In this document: positions 47,829 through 55,805 of the stretch, in pieces
Layout of the letters: each line of letters begins with the position of its first letter
How positions within the stretch are numbered: the stretch's first letter is position 1
The notes under the pieces: generated by a model
What the model was told of the DNA's origin: nothing
Database searches by the model: none
The model's input: the letters and a program-made list of their open reading frames with translations, nothing else
Program-made: the position numbers and the translations under genes
Origin: Ruixingdingia sedimenti
Lineage (GTDB): Bacteria; Pseudomonadota; Alphaproteobacteria; Rhodobacterales; Rhodobacteraceae
Direction: 5' to 3'
DNA length: 62,180 nt
Assembly: GCF_031432425.1 (NCBI RefSeq)
Contig: NZ_JAVKPH010000023.1
Coordinates: forward strand, 1 to 62,180

Positions 47829-48562
47829 ATGCGTATCCTGTCGATTTCCGGTCAGAACATCGCAAGCCTGTCGGACCGTTTCGAGATTGATTTCACTGCG
47901 GCCCCCCTGAATGGCGCAGGGCTTTTTGCCATCACGGGCGAGACTGGGGCGGGGAAATCCTCGATCCTCGATGCCATGTGCCTTGCACTTTATGGCGATG
48001 CGCCGCGCCTTGCCACGGGTGCGTCCAGCGACGAGGTGCCCGATCCTTCGGGCGATGCCATCAAGGCCAAGGATGCACGCGCCATCCTGCGGCGTGGCGC
48101 GGTTCAGGGTTGGGCAGAGGTGCGCTTCACCGCGCAGGACGGGAATGACTATATCGCCCGCTGGCAGTCCCGTCGCGCCCGCGACAAGGCGGACGGCAAA
48201 TTGCAGAACGTCGCACGCTCTCTAGCTCGGGCATCAGATCAACAGGTGCTGGCCGGCCAGACCACGGCCGTGAATGAGCAGATCATCGCCCTGACCGGCC
48301 TGACCTATGAGGAGTTCCGGCGCACCGTTCTGCTAGCACAGGGGGATTTCGATGCCTTCCTGCGCGCCGACACCAATGAACGAGCAGGGCTTCTGGAAAA
48401 GGTCACCGGCACCAGCCTCTATCGTGCCGTTTCGACGCGCGTTTTTGAACGGACCGAGGCGGCTCGTCAGGCCCATGATGCGCTGGCCTTGCGTCGGGGA
48501 GAGCATCGGCTGCTGTCGGATGAAGAACAGGCCGCGCTGGCCGAAGAAAATGCGCCCCTAGG
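47829..48562 (+). pseudogene. sbcC: SbcC, N-terminal fragment cut by IS481
   Basis: The first 244 residues of SbcC (Rad50-like) are intact: Walker A GETGAGKSSILDAMCLALYGDAPRL, ARAILRRGAVQGWAEVRF, Q-loop TVLLAQGDFDAFLRADTNERAGLLEKVTGTSLYRAVS, and the start of the coiled coil (HRLLSDEEQAALAEENAPL). SbcC proteins are 1000-1250 aa. The gene is interrupted at 48563 by the IS481 copy. A further SbcC coiled-coil piece, in the same orientation, lies at 61243 just beyond the second IS481 copy. The hook and the C-terminal ATPase are not in the window. Confidence 0.9.
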
Positions 48563-49517
48563 TGTTCAGTCCCGGCATCTGGTGGATCGGATCGACGATG
48601 AATCTGTCCGGCTCTGAAGTCCAGACTTTGCAGATGTATTCGTAGGGCGTGAGACCGCTGAGCGTCTTCAGCCTGCGAGCGAAGTTGTAGGCAGCCATGA
48701 AGTCCATGAGATGTGTGCGGAGTTGGTCGTGGGTGTCGTAGTGGAAGCGTTTGACGGTAGCCTCCTTGATCGTTCGGTTCATCCGCTCGACCTGGCCATT
48801 GGTCCAAGGATGGTTGGGCTTGGTAAGCCTGTGCTCGATCCCGTTGGCTTCGCAAATCATGTCGAAGCGCATCGGCCGGGAGTAGGCAGTGTTTCGGTTC
48901 CTGGGCTGCTCGGCAAACTGGATGCCGTTGTCCGTCAGGATCGTGTGGATGCGATAGGGCACGGCTTCCAGTAGATGCTCCAGGAACTCCCAAGCGGTCT
49001 TCCTGTCAGCCTTTTCGACGAGTTGGGTGACCGCGAACTTGCTCGTTCGGTCGATGGCCACGAAGAGATAGAGCTTGCCCTTGGCCGTCTGCACTTCGGC
49101 GATATCCATGTGAAAGAAACCGATGGGATAGCGCTTGAACCGCTGACGCTTCGGCTTGTCGCCGCCGATCTCAGGCAGGCGCGAGATGCCGTGCCGCTGA
49201 AGGCACCGATGCAGCGCTGACCGTGTCAGGTGAGGGATCGAAGGCTGTAGGGCATAGAGACAGTCGTCCAGCGGCAAGAGCGTGTGACGCCGAAAGGCAA
49301 CGACCATTGCTTCCTCAGCCTCGCTGAGCACGGAGGATCGGGGCTCCTTCGGCCCAGTCTTCAAATCCTCGACCGTCTCGCGCTTACGCCATTTCGCCAC
49401 GGTCTTCGGATTGATCCCAAACTCCTGGCTCAGTGCCGCGATCGAAGCTTGCGATCGCTGTATTGCTGCTCGGATGGCGTGCGTGGTCGTGGCGCAGCCG
49501 TGACGAACTTGTCCCAT
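48558..49517 (-). CDS. IS481-family transposase (left copy)
   Basis: A 319-aa protein. N-terminal helix-turn-helix (TTTHAIRAAIQRSQASIAALSQEFGINPKTVAKWRKRE). The rve/DDE domain has FHMDIAEVQTAKGKLYLFVAIDRTSKFA (first Asp), ILTDNGIQF (second Asp) and HPWTNGQVERMNRTIKEA (Glu). The stop codon TAG is not in the IS but in the CCTAGG target sequence. I prefer the ATG at 49517, which has GGAAGGAAG upstream, to one five codons earlier. Complete and probably active. Confidence 0.92.
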   Translation of the reverse strand: MGQVRHGCATTTHAIRAAIQRSQASIAALSQEFGINPKTVAKWRKRETVEDLKTGPKEPRSSVLSEAEEAMVVAFRRHTLLPLDDCLYALQPSIPHLTRSALHRCLQRHGISRLPEIGGDKPKRQRFKRYPIGFFHMDIAEVQTAKGKLYLFVAIDRTSKFAVTQLVEKADRKTAWEFLEHLLEAVPYRIHTILTDNGIQFAEQPRNRNTAYSRPMRFDMICEANGIEHRLTKPNHPWTNGQVERMNRTIKEATVKRFHYDTHDQLRTHLMDFMAAYNFARRLKTLSGLTPYEYICKVWTSEPDRFIVDPIHQMPGLNT

Positions 49518-49573
49518 AGTGCTTCCTTCCATTCCGACGAATGGATCGCACCATCAAACCGTGGGATCAAACA
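48563..49573 (-). mobile_element. IS481-family element, left copy (1011 bp)
   Basis: The ends begin TGTTCAGTCCCG (left) and TGTTTGATCCCACGG (right, read inward), imperfect terminal inverted repeats. The target duplication CCTAGG is present on both sides (48557-48562 and 49574-49579). One transposase gene fills the element. Sequence appears the same as the copy at 60232-61242, implying a recent origin of the pair. Confidence 0.88.
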
Positions 49574-49931
49574 CCTAGGCGAAGCGATGGATGCTGCCTT
49601 CTACGCGCTTGATGCCGTCACCATCGCCGATCTCGCCGGCACGGGGCCGGGAAACGGCTTCGCGTGCCTGGTCTGTGCCGTCCGGGGGAATCTTCGACCC
49701 TGCCACCGGACCTGGACGCGATACCCCTCTTATGAGAGGGCAGCACATCTTGCTTGATCCAAGAGTGCCCGTCGCGCTCCAGTCCTGGGCGGCAGTTCGT
49801 CGGGCGGACTACCACAGGCGGCGTGCCTCCTGTTGCGTCATGGGGGCGTAGGTCGCAACACCGGCCGAAGCCTAGGGCGCGGTCCACCGCATATACGGGG
49901 ACAGGCCAAGAACGCAGAAAGCTCGTTGGCT
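49574..49931. other. Stretch without a recognisable gene inside the island
   Basis: About 360 bases between the left IS481 copy and the glycosyltransferase gene. It starts with the CCTAGG duplication, and a second CCTAGG lies at about 49873. A rightward frame (LGEAMDAAFYALDAVTIADLAG) continues from the IS edge, and could be fused in frame with the sbcC fragment if the IS were removed, but it does not look like SbcC coiled coil. I recognise no gene. Confidence 0.4.
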
Positions 49932-50648
49932 CTATCCCTTTCGACCCGATCGCATGATCAGCCAGGCGGCGCCGAGCAGGTCGGGAATGCCAACCAGACC
50001 GCGCGCGAAGTTGGAGTATTTCGAGCGACCGCTTTTCCTTGGCCGGTGGGAGACGGCAACCGTTTGAACATCCCAGCCTTCGCGGAGCATCATCGCCGGC
50101 ATGAAGCGATGGATATGGTCGAAGAACGGCAGATCGAGATAGGCATTGCGCCGGAACGCCTTCAGCCCGCAGCCGGAGTCGCGCACACCGTCCTTCAGCA
50201 GTGCCGACCGGACGCGATTGGCAAAGCGGGAAGCCAGCCGCTTCGCGAGACTGTCCTGTCGGGCTTCCCGCTGGCCCTGCACAAGACCCAGGCTGCCGGT
50301 CAGATCCGCCTCCAGGACCGCCAGCAGTCGCGGAATCTGGTCAGGTGGGTTCTGCCCGTCGCCGTCGAGGGTCACGATCAGGGGCGCACGGGCATGACGC
50401 ACCCCGGTGCGGATCGCGGTGGATTGTCCCCGCGACTTGGGATGGTGCAGGCGACGCAGCCAGGGATGGCGGGCCTCCAGGGCCAGAAGTATCCGGTCGG
50501 TGCCATCCTGCGATCCATCATCGACCACGATCACCTCGAAGGTTGTTCCTACAAGCACCGCTGCGATCTCATCTACCAGTGGGCCGATGGCGGCAGCCTC
50601 GTCCCGCACAGGGACAACCACCGAAACAGAAGGTGTATCCACGTTCAT
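49932..50648 (-). CDS. GT2 polyprenyl-phosphate glycosyltransferase (ArnC/RgtE-like)
   Basis: A 238-aa protein: VSVVVPVRDEAAAIGPLVDEIAAVL, EVIVVDDGSQDGTDRILLAL (DD), GQSTAIRTGVRHARAPLIVTLDGDGQNPPDQIPRLL (DGDGQ metal site), VRDSGCGLKAFRRNAYLDLPFFDHIHRFMPAMM, HRPRKSGRSKYSNFARGLVGIPDLLG. This is the dolichol-phosphate-mannose-synthase-like GT2 type that loads a sugar on undecaprenyl phosphate. In this setting the sugar is probably galacturonate from UDP-GalA (RgtE type). Last gene of its operon, coupled by ATGA. Confidence 0.88.
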   Translation of the reverse strand: MNVDTPSVSVVVPVRDEAAAIGPLVDEIAAVLVGTTFEVIVVDDGSQDGTDRILLALEARHPWLRRLHHPKSRGQSTAIRTGVRHARAPLIVTLDGDGQNPPDQIPRLLAVLEADLTGSLGLVQGQREARQDSLAKRLASRFANRVRSALLKDGVRDSGCGLKAFRRNAYLDLPFFDHIHRFMPAMMLREGWDVQTVAVSHRPRKSGRSKYSNFARGLVGIPDLLGAAWLIMRSGRKG

Positions 50649-52270
50649 TCGTCGCTCCTGAGGGGATTTGGGGCATCCGCGACGCGCCAGAGGCCAAGGT
50701 CGCGTCCGCGAAACGATATGGTTTCCTGCGGTGTCCATGAGGGTTCCACCGTTCCTCTCCTGCCGAGGACCAGGCCATCAGGATGATCGGCGATCCAGCG
50801 CGCCAGTTCCTCATTGTCCGCCGGAGTCGCCACGGGCTGGGTGAGGCGTGCGGCGAAGTTGAACTCTGCGTGATAGGTCGCCCCGACATAGGCGAGACCG
50901 TCCGGCCGCTCGCGGCTGATCGCCGCCGCAGTGGGGTGGGTGCTGTAGACCGTCGCGATGTCGGTCACGCCGATCAGGATGTTCGTCGCCAGAAGCCCAC
51001 CGAGAGAAAGCAGCATGGCCCCGGGCAGGTGGGGCTTCAGCACCACCAACCAGCAGAGCGCGATGATCAGCAGCGCCCAGGCCAGCAGTGCGCTTCGCGG
51101 TGTGAACAACGGTGCCAGATCGCCCAAGGGCAAGGCTCCGATACCCGCTAGCGCCGCGATGGCGGCCAGCGCACCGAGCGCGAGAACGGCCGGCATAAAG
51201 TTCAACTGCGCCGCGGCCTGCGACCTGGCCGAGAGGGGTTCGAACAGCGGCGAGTCCCGCAGCAGCCGGGCGGCGATCAGGGCAAGGGCCGGCAGTTCGG
51301 GCACCAGGTAGTGGACCTGCTTGCCACTGGTCAGACTGAACAGCAAGAGCGCACTCCCGGTCCAGATCAGGCAGAGGCGCAGGCCGGGATCGGTCCGCCA
51401 CCGGGCTTTTCCTGCCGCGCGCCAGAGCGTCGGGGTCCATGCCAGAGGGAAGGTCATCAACGGCAGGATCGCAAGAAAGAACCACCAAGGCCGGGCGTGA
51501 GCGAAGGATTCGGTCAGCCGGCCTGCGCTTTGATGCCAGAGGATCGCAGCACGATACTCCTCGCCGCCAGTGATGGCGGCGGGAACAAGCCAGAGCGCGA
51601 CGAGCGCGAGGCCGGCGGCAAGGCCGAAACCGAGCCGAAGCGGCAGGCCCCGCCACGGCAAGCGATCCGCCGACCAGATCGGCAGCAGCAGCGCGGCCGG
51701 CAGAAGGTGGAACAGGATGACCGGCCCCTTGGTCAGGACGCCGAGGGCGAGCGCGGCCCCAAACCCTGCCCAAGGTCTAAAGCCGAACCGTCCAGCTTCG
51801 GCGTGTCTGGCAGCGGCGTGGAGGCAGATCAGCCCGGCGAGAACCGTCACTGCGAGAGGGGCGTCGAACATCGTCAGACTGCCCGCCACCACGAAGATCG
51901 ACAACCCGGCCAGCGCCAGCGCCGCGCGACCGCCGACATCCCGGTCCTCCGGCCAGAGCCTGCTGGCGAGGATCGCGGTCAGCCACATCGCTGCCCCGCA
52001 AAACAGCGGGCCAACCATACGCGCGGCGAACTCGCTGACCCCCGTGACCAACCAGACCAGGTTGATCGCCCAGAACAGCAGTGGCGGCTTGTCGCTGTAG
52101 GGCGCGAAGTTCTTGCTCGGCACCAGCCAGTCGCCCGACAGGTGCATCTCCCAAGCGACGGCGAGATAGCGCGTCTCGTCGATCGGGGTGAGCGGACGCA
52201 GCAGGATGCCCAGAGCCGCAGTCAGCAAAAAGCAGATGACCGCAAAGGCGACGGGATTGCGCCGGATCAT
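50645..52270 (-). CDS. ArnT/PMT-like membrane glycosyltransferase
   Basis: A 541-aa polytopic membrane protein. The first loop, RPLTPIDETRYLAVAWEMHLSGDWLVPSKNFAPYSDKPPLLFWAINLVW, carries the DE motif and the KPPL phrase of the ArnT (GT83)/PMT family. About 11-12 transmembrane segments follow, then a C-terminal periplasmic domain. Such enzymes move a sugar from undecaprenyl phosphate onto lipid A or core (ArnT: L-Ara4N; RgtA-D: GalA). Since no Ara4N synthesis genes are present and a UDP-GalA route is, GalA is the likelier donor. Confidence 0.88.
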   Translation of the reverse strand: MIRRNPVAFAVICFLLTAALGILLRPLTPIDETRYLAVAWEMHLSGDWLVPSKNFAPYSDKPPLLFWAINLVWLVTGVSEFAARMVGPLFCGAAMWLTAILASRLWPEDRDVGGRAALALAGLSIFVVAGSLTMFDAPLAVTVLAGLICLHAAARHAEAGRFGFRPWAGFGAALALGVLTKGPVILFHLLPAALLLPIWSADRLPWRGLPLRLGFGLAAGLALVALWLVPAAITGGEEYRAAILWHQSAGRLTESFAHARPWWFFLAILPLMTFPLAWTPTLWRAAGKARWRTDPGLRLCLIWTGSALLLFSLTSGKQVHYLVPELPALALIAARLLRDSPLFEPLSARSQAAAQLNFMPAVLALGALAAIAALAGIGALPLGDLAPLFTPRSALLAWALLIIALCWLVVLKPHLPGAMLLSLGGLLATNILIGVTDIATVYSTHPTAAAISRERPDGLAYVGATYHAEFNFAARLTQPVATPADNEELARWIADHPDGLVLGRRGTVEPSWTPQETISFRGRDLGLWRVADAPNPLRSDE

Positions 52271-52548
52271 ACCGAGCGTTCCTGCCGGCGCTGGCGACCG
52301 ATCAGGACCAGATTGCGCGTGTAGATAACCAGCCCGCTTGCCTGTCCGATCGCGAACACCGGGTCCTGGCGCCATAGGGCATAGGCCAGCAGCGTGACCC
52401 CGCCCGCGAGACTGAACCACCAGAAGGCCAGAGGAACGACGCTCCGGCCGGACCGCTCGCTGGCGATCCACTGGACGAGGAAGCGCGAGGTGAAAAGAAG
52501 CTGCCCTGCAAAGCCTATGGTCAGCCAGATGGCGTCTACGTTGGTCAT
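52267..52548 (-). CDS. LAB_N domain small membrane protein
   Basis: A 93-aa protein with three membrane segments: IWLTIGFAGQLLFTSRFLVQWIASERSGRSVVPLAFWWFSLAGGVTLLAYALWRQDPVFAIGQASGLVIYTRNL. The SRFLVQW and VPLAFWWFSL phrases define the lipid-A-disaccharide-synthase N-terminal domain (LAB_N), here free-standing. It is probably a flippase or partner of the adjacent GT2/ArnT pair, as ArnE/F are for Ara4N; this is inference. First gene of a three-gene operon behind the box at 52626-52642. Confidence 0.85.
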   Translation of the reverse strand: MTNVDAIWLTIGFAGQLLFTSRFLVQWIASERSGRSVVPLAFWWFSLAGGVTLLAYALWRQDPVFAIGQASGLVIYTRNLVLIGRQRRQERSV

Positions 52549-52722
52549 ATGTTGGTCCGATCTCGCGCCATCCGACCGGATCGAGGGGGGACGGTGGCTT
52601 CTGCCGGGGCAGATGGGTCCCGAAGATTACGGTTCTCTTACGATGCGACGGGAAATGAGCTTCAGATCAACGAAACCTGAAGGTCTGTTCCAATACGCTG
52701 CATGGGCACGTCAGCGCCCCAC
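52549..52722 (-). promoter_or_regulatory. Promoter of LAB_N-GT operon with PmrA-like box
   Basis: The palindrome-like TCTGCCGGGGCAGA (52600-52613), 12 bases, then ATTACGGTTCTCTTACG (52626-52642), which holds the direct repeat TTACG-N6-TTACG (11-bp period, typical for OmpR-family dimers). On the minus strand, toward the gene, the box reads CGTAAGAGAACCGTAAT, 78 bases before the ATG. The same two-part arrangement with identical spacing is found at 55067-55109. Confidence 0.65.
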
Positions 52723-53751
52723 CTACGGGGCAAGGAGGATTTCACGTTCATAGCGGCACCGATACCAGTCCACGAAGGCCCTGACCCCTACATCCAGGTC
52801 CGTCTTAGGGATGCTCCCCACCAGGCGGGTCAACAGGCCGGAATCGGCCCAGGTTGCTGGAACATCGCCCGGCTGCATGGGAAGCAGGTTCCTTTTGGCC
52901 GTCCGGCAGGTCGCGCGCTCTATGGTGGCGATGAAGTCGTTCAGCCCGACCGGCGAGGACATTCCGATATTCACCACCCGCCACGGCGCAACCGGCGAGA
53001 GGCTGTCGCCTCCGGGAACGACACCATCCTCAGGGCGCACCGGAACGGTATCCATCAGCCGGAACAGAGCTTCGACCAGATCGTCTATATACGTGAAATC
53101 GCGCCGCAACTCCCCGCCGTTGTAGAGGTCGATCGGCTCGCCCCGCAGGATGGCACGGGTAAACTTGAACAGCGCCATGTCGGGGCGTCCCCAAGGGCCA
53201 TAGACCGTGAAAAAGCGGAACATGGTCACGGGCAGCCGATAGAGATGTGCATAGGAATGGGCCATCGCCTCGGTCGCCCGCTTCGTCGCGGCATAGAAGG
53301 ACATCGGATGGTCCGTCGGGTGGGCCTCGGCATAGGGCATTACGGTGTTGGCCCCATAGACCGACGAGGTGGATGCCAGAAGCATATGCGCAGGCGGAAA
53401 GCTGCGCCCTGCCTCCAGAAGCTCGAAAGTGCCGGCGATATTGCTTTCTAGGTAGGCGCGGGGGTTTTCGGTGGAAAGCCGCACACCGGCCTGCGCGGCA
53501 AGATGGACGACGATCTCGGGCCTGTGGTCATCGAAAAGTCGATGCAGAAGCCCGGGGGTCGTGATGTCGCCGTTGATGACCGAAAAGCTCGGCTCGGCCT
53601 CCAGTATGGCCTGTCGAGACCGCTTCAGGCCGACATCGTAGTAATCCGACAGATTGTCCACGCCGACGACCCGGCCCCCCCGCGCCAGCAGGCGGCGGGT
53701 GACATGAAATCCGATGAAGCCGGAACAGCCGGTGACAACAGCCCTGCGCAT
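52723..53751 (-). CDS. NAD-dependent epimerase, UDP-glucuronate 4-epimerase-like
   Basis: A 342-aa protein: AVVTGCSGFIGFHVTRRLLARGGRVVGVDNLSDYYDVGLKRSR (Rossmann TGxxGxxG; the NLSDYYDVxLK phrase is typical for UDP-GlcA 4-epimerases such as LpsL), STSSVYGAN, SFYAATKRATE (catalytic Y153-x3-K157), TVYGPWGRPDMALFKFTRAIL, RRDFTYIDDLVEAL. It would turn UDP-glucuronate into UDP-galacturonate. It begins one base inside the stop of the UDP-glucose dehydrogenase gene (TGATG), so both steps are co-translated. Confidence 0.9.
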   Translation of the reverse strand: MRRAVVTGCSGFIGFHVTRRLLARGGRVVGVDNLSDYYDVGLKRSRQAILEAEPSFSVINGDITTPGLLHRLFDDHRPEIVVHLAAQAGVRLSTENPRAYLESNIAGTFELLEAGRSFPPAHMLLASTSSVYGANTVMPYAEAHPTDHPMSFYAATKRATEAMAHSYAHLYRLPVTMFRFFTVYGPWGRPDMALFKFTRAILRGEPIDLYNGGELRRDFTYIDDLVEALFRLMDTVPVRPEDGVVPGGDSLSPVAPWRVVNIGMSSPVGLNDFIATIERATCRTAKRNLLPMQPGDVPATWADSGLLTRLVGSIPKTDLDVGVRAFVDWYRCRYEREILLAP

Positions 53752-54917
53752 CAGCCGGCCCCGAACAGGTCGCGGGTAAACACCTTGCCGCGCACGTCGT
53801 CCAGCGTGGGGCTGTGCCGGTTGGCCAGGATCAGGTCGCAATCCGCCTTGAAACTGGCAAGGTCGGGCTGAACCTGCGAGCCGAAGAAGCGGGCCTCGCG
53901 CAGTTCGGGCTCATAGACGATGAGCTCGATACCCTTGGCCTTAATGCGCTTCATGATCCCCTGCACGGCGCTGTGACGGAAATTGTCCGAATCGGCCTTG
54001 GCCACCAGCCGGTAGATACCCACCTTGCCAGGATTGGCGGCGATGATGCGTTGGGCCAGGAAATCCTTGCGGGTGCGGTTGGTCTCGACGATGGCGGCGA
54101 TCAGGTTCTGCGGCACCTGCCCATAGTTCGCCAGCAACTGCTTGCTGTCCTTGGGCAGGCAATAGCCGCCATAGCCGAAGCTGGGGTTATTGTAGTGCGT
54201 GCCGATGCGGGGATCGAGACAGACGCCCTCGATGATCTGGCGGCTGTCGAGCCCGCGCGCCAGCGCATAGCTGTCCAACTCGTTGAAGAAGGCCACGCGC
54301 ATGGCGAGGTAGGTGTTCGAGAAGAGCTTGATCGCCTCCGCCTCGGTGGGATCGGTCAGTAGCACTTCGACATCGTTGCGCAGCGCGCCTTCCAGCAGCA
54401 GCCCGGCGATGCGGCGGCCCCGGTCCGAACGCTCACCGACGACGATGCGCGAGGGATGGGCGCTATCGCGCAACGCCATTCCCTCCCGCAGGAACTCGGG
54501 GGCGAAGACGATCTGGTGGCCGCCCGGCGCGGCTGCCTGCGCGGCGGTGAAGCCGACCGGGACCGTCGAGCGGACGACGATCACAGCCGCTGGATTCACC
54601 GCCGCCACCTGCGCGATCACCGCGCGGACGCTGGCGGTGTCGAAGGAATGAGTCAGAGGATCGTAATCGGTGGGCGTCGCAACGATGACGACATCTGCAC
54701 CCCGATAGGCCGCATCGCCATCCAGCGTTGCCAGTAACTGAAGGTCGGAATGCGCCAGCCGGTCCGACAGATCGTTGTCCTTGAACGGACTTTTTCGCGC
54801 ATTGACCTGCGCTACCCGCTCGGGCGAAAGATCGACGCCCGTCACTTCGTGGTTTTGCGCCAGAAGGACCGCATTCGCGAGGCCTACATAGCCGAGTCCT
54901 GCCACCGCGATCCTCAT
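53751..54917 (-). CDS. ugd: UDP-glucose 6-dehydrogenase
   Basis: A 388-aa protein, the usual length for Ugd. AVAGLGYVGLANAVLLAQ (NAD-binding GxGxxG), VIVATPTDYD, STVPVGFT, FAPEFLREGMAL, EAEAIKLFSNTYLAMRVAFFNELDSYA (catalytic Lys) and NPSFGYGGYCLPKDSKQL (catalytic Cys253). It oxidises UDP-glucose to UDP-glucuronate using two NAD+. Its ATG overlaps the stop of a 35-codon upstream frame (ATGA), which may couple its translation to the promoter at 55067-55109. Confidence 0.95.
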   Translation of the reverse strand: MRIAVAGLGYVGLANAVLLAQNHEVTGVDLSPERVAQVNARKSPFKDNDLSDRLAHSDLQLLATLDGDAAYRGADVVIVATPTDYDPLTHSFDTASVRAVIAQVAAVNPAAVIVVRSTVPVGFTAAQAAAPGGHQIVFAPEFLREGMALRDSAHPSRIVVGERSDRGRRIAGLLLEGALRNDVEVLLTDPTEAEAIKLFSNTYLAMRVAFFNELDSYALARGLDSRQIIEGVCLDPRIGTHYNNPSFGYGGYCLPKDSKQLLANYGQVPQNLIAAIVETNRTRKDFLAQRIIAANPGKVGIYRLVAKADSDNFRHSAVQGIMKRIKAKGIELIVYEPELREARFFGSQVQPDLASFKADCDLILANRHSPTLDDVRGKVFTRDLFGAG

Positions 54918-55021
54918 GGCTTCTCACCGCCATCAATATCGACTGCGGCATGGCGGCGTAGCGAAATCGGGGGGCCGCTTGCAAAGACGATAGCCAGCCA
55001 GAGGGTATGTGCGTTACTCAT
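54914..55021 (-). CDS. 35-aa leader frame, possible LAB_N N-terminal remnant
   Basis: A short frame starting MSNAHTLWLAIVFA and ending in an ATGA overlap with ugd. Its first 14 residues resemble the N-terminus of the LAB_N protein encoded 2.5 kb away (MTNVDAIWLTIGFA), and the DNA upstream of both is also alike. It is most likely the 5' end of a duplicated LAB_N gene left in place with its promoter and now acting as a translated leader of ugd. Confidence 0.45.
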   Translation of the reverse strand: MSNAHTLWLAIVFASGPPISLRRHAAVDIDGGEKP

Positions 55022-55145
55022 GTTCCAATCCTGCGCCTTCCGACCAGAGCGAAATGGTCAGAGGCTTCTGCCGCGGCAGATCCGCCTTGGACATTACGGT
55101 TCGCTTACGGGAGCGCGGTCGATGTCCCAAAGTTGACGGAGTGCC
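55022..55145. promoter_or_regulatory. Divergent promoter region of ugd operon and response regulator, with box
   Basis: The palindrome TCTGCCGCGGCAGA (55067-55080), 12 bases, then ATTACGGTTCGCTTACG (55093-55109) with direct repeats TTACG-N6-TTACG. It lies 37 bases before the response-regulator ATG and 72 bases before the start of the ugd leader on the other strand. Both transcripts could be controlled by the regulator, giving positive autoregulation plus control of UDP-GalA synthesis. Confidence 0.65.
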
Positions 55146-55805
55146 ATGCGCCTGCTTGCCGTAGAAGATGAACCGGACCTGGCCGAGGCGATCGGCGCCT
55201 ATCTGCGAACTGCTGGCCATGCCGTCGATCTGGCCCTCCGGCTGGAAGATGCCGAGGCGGCCGCGGCGGGAACGGATTACGACCTGATCCTTCTCGACCT
55301 GCATCTGCCCGACGGCGACGGGCTGAAGCTGCTGCGACGGTTGCGCGCCGAGGGACGCCGGACCCCGGTGCTGATCGTCACCGCCCGCGACCGGATCACC
55401 GAGCGGATCGCGGGCCTGGAAGCCGGGGCCGACGACTATCTCGTCAAGCCCTACGACCTAGACGAGATGCACGCCCGCATCCTGGCGATACATCGCCGCG
55501 CCACCGGCATCGTCGAGGCAGAGCGCCGCTTCGGCCGCCTGTGCATCCTGCCGGATCGCCGGCAGGTTCTGCTGGACGACGCGCCCGTTCACCTCACCTT
55601 GCGTGAGTGGGCGCTGATCGAACGCCTCAGCCGCCGCCCCGACATCACCGTCACCCGTGCGCAGATGGAGGACACGCTTTACGGTTTCGGCGATGAAGTC
55701 GAGAGCAACGCGATCGAGGCGCATATCAGCCGGCTGCGGGCCAAGCTGGGCCGCGACGCCATCGTGACGCAGCGCGGGTTCGGCTACCGGATGGGACAGG
55801 TCTGA
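55146..55805 (+). CDS. Response regulator, OmpR/PmrA/QseB type
   Basis: A 219-aa protein. Receiver domain: LLAVEDEPDLAEAIGAYL (acidic pocket), LILLDLHLPDGDG (phospho-acceptor Asp51), PVLIVTARD (Thr), DDYLVKPYDLDEM (Lys). C-terminal winged helix: LREWALIERLSRRPDITVTRAQMEDTLYGFGDEVESNAIEAHISRLRAKLG and TQRGFGYRM, the PmrA/QseB subgroup. It probably activates the lipid A genes on both sides through the TTACG boxes. The stop overlaps the kinase start (TGATG). Confidence 0.93.
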   Translation: MRLLAVEDEPDLAEAIGAYLRTAGHAVDLALRLEDAEAAAAGTDYDLILLDLHLPDGDGLKLLRRLRAEGRRTPVLIVTARDRITERIAGLEAGADDYLVKPYDLDEMHARILAIHRRATGIVEAERRFGRLCILPDRRQVLLDDAPVHLTLREWALIERLSRRPDITVTRAQMEDTLYGFGDEVESNAIEAHISRLRAKLGRDAIVTQRGFGYRMGQV

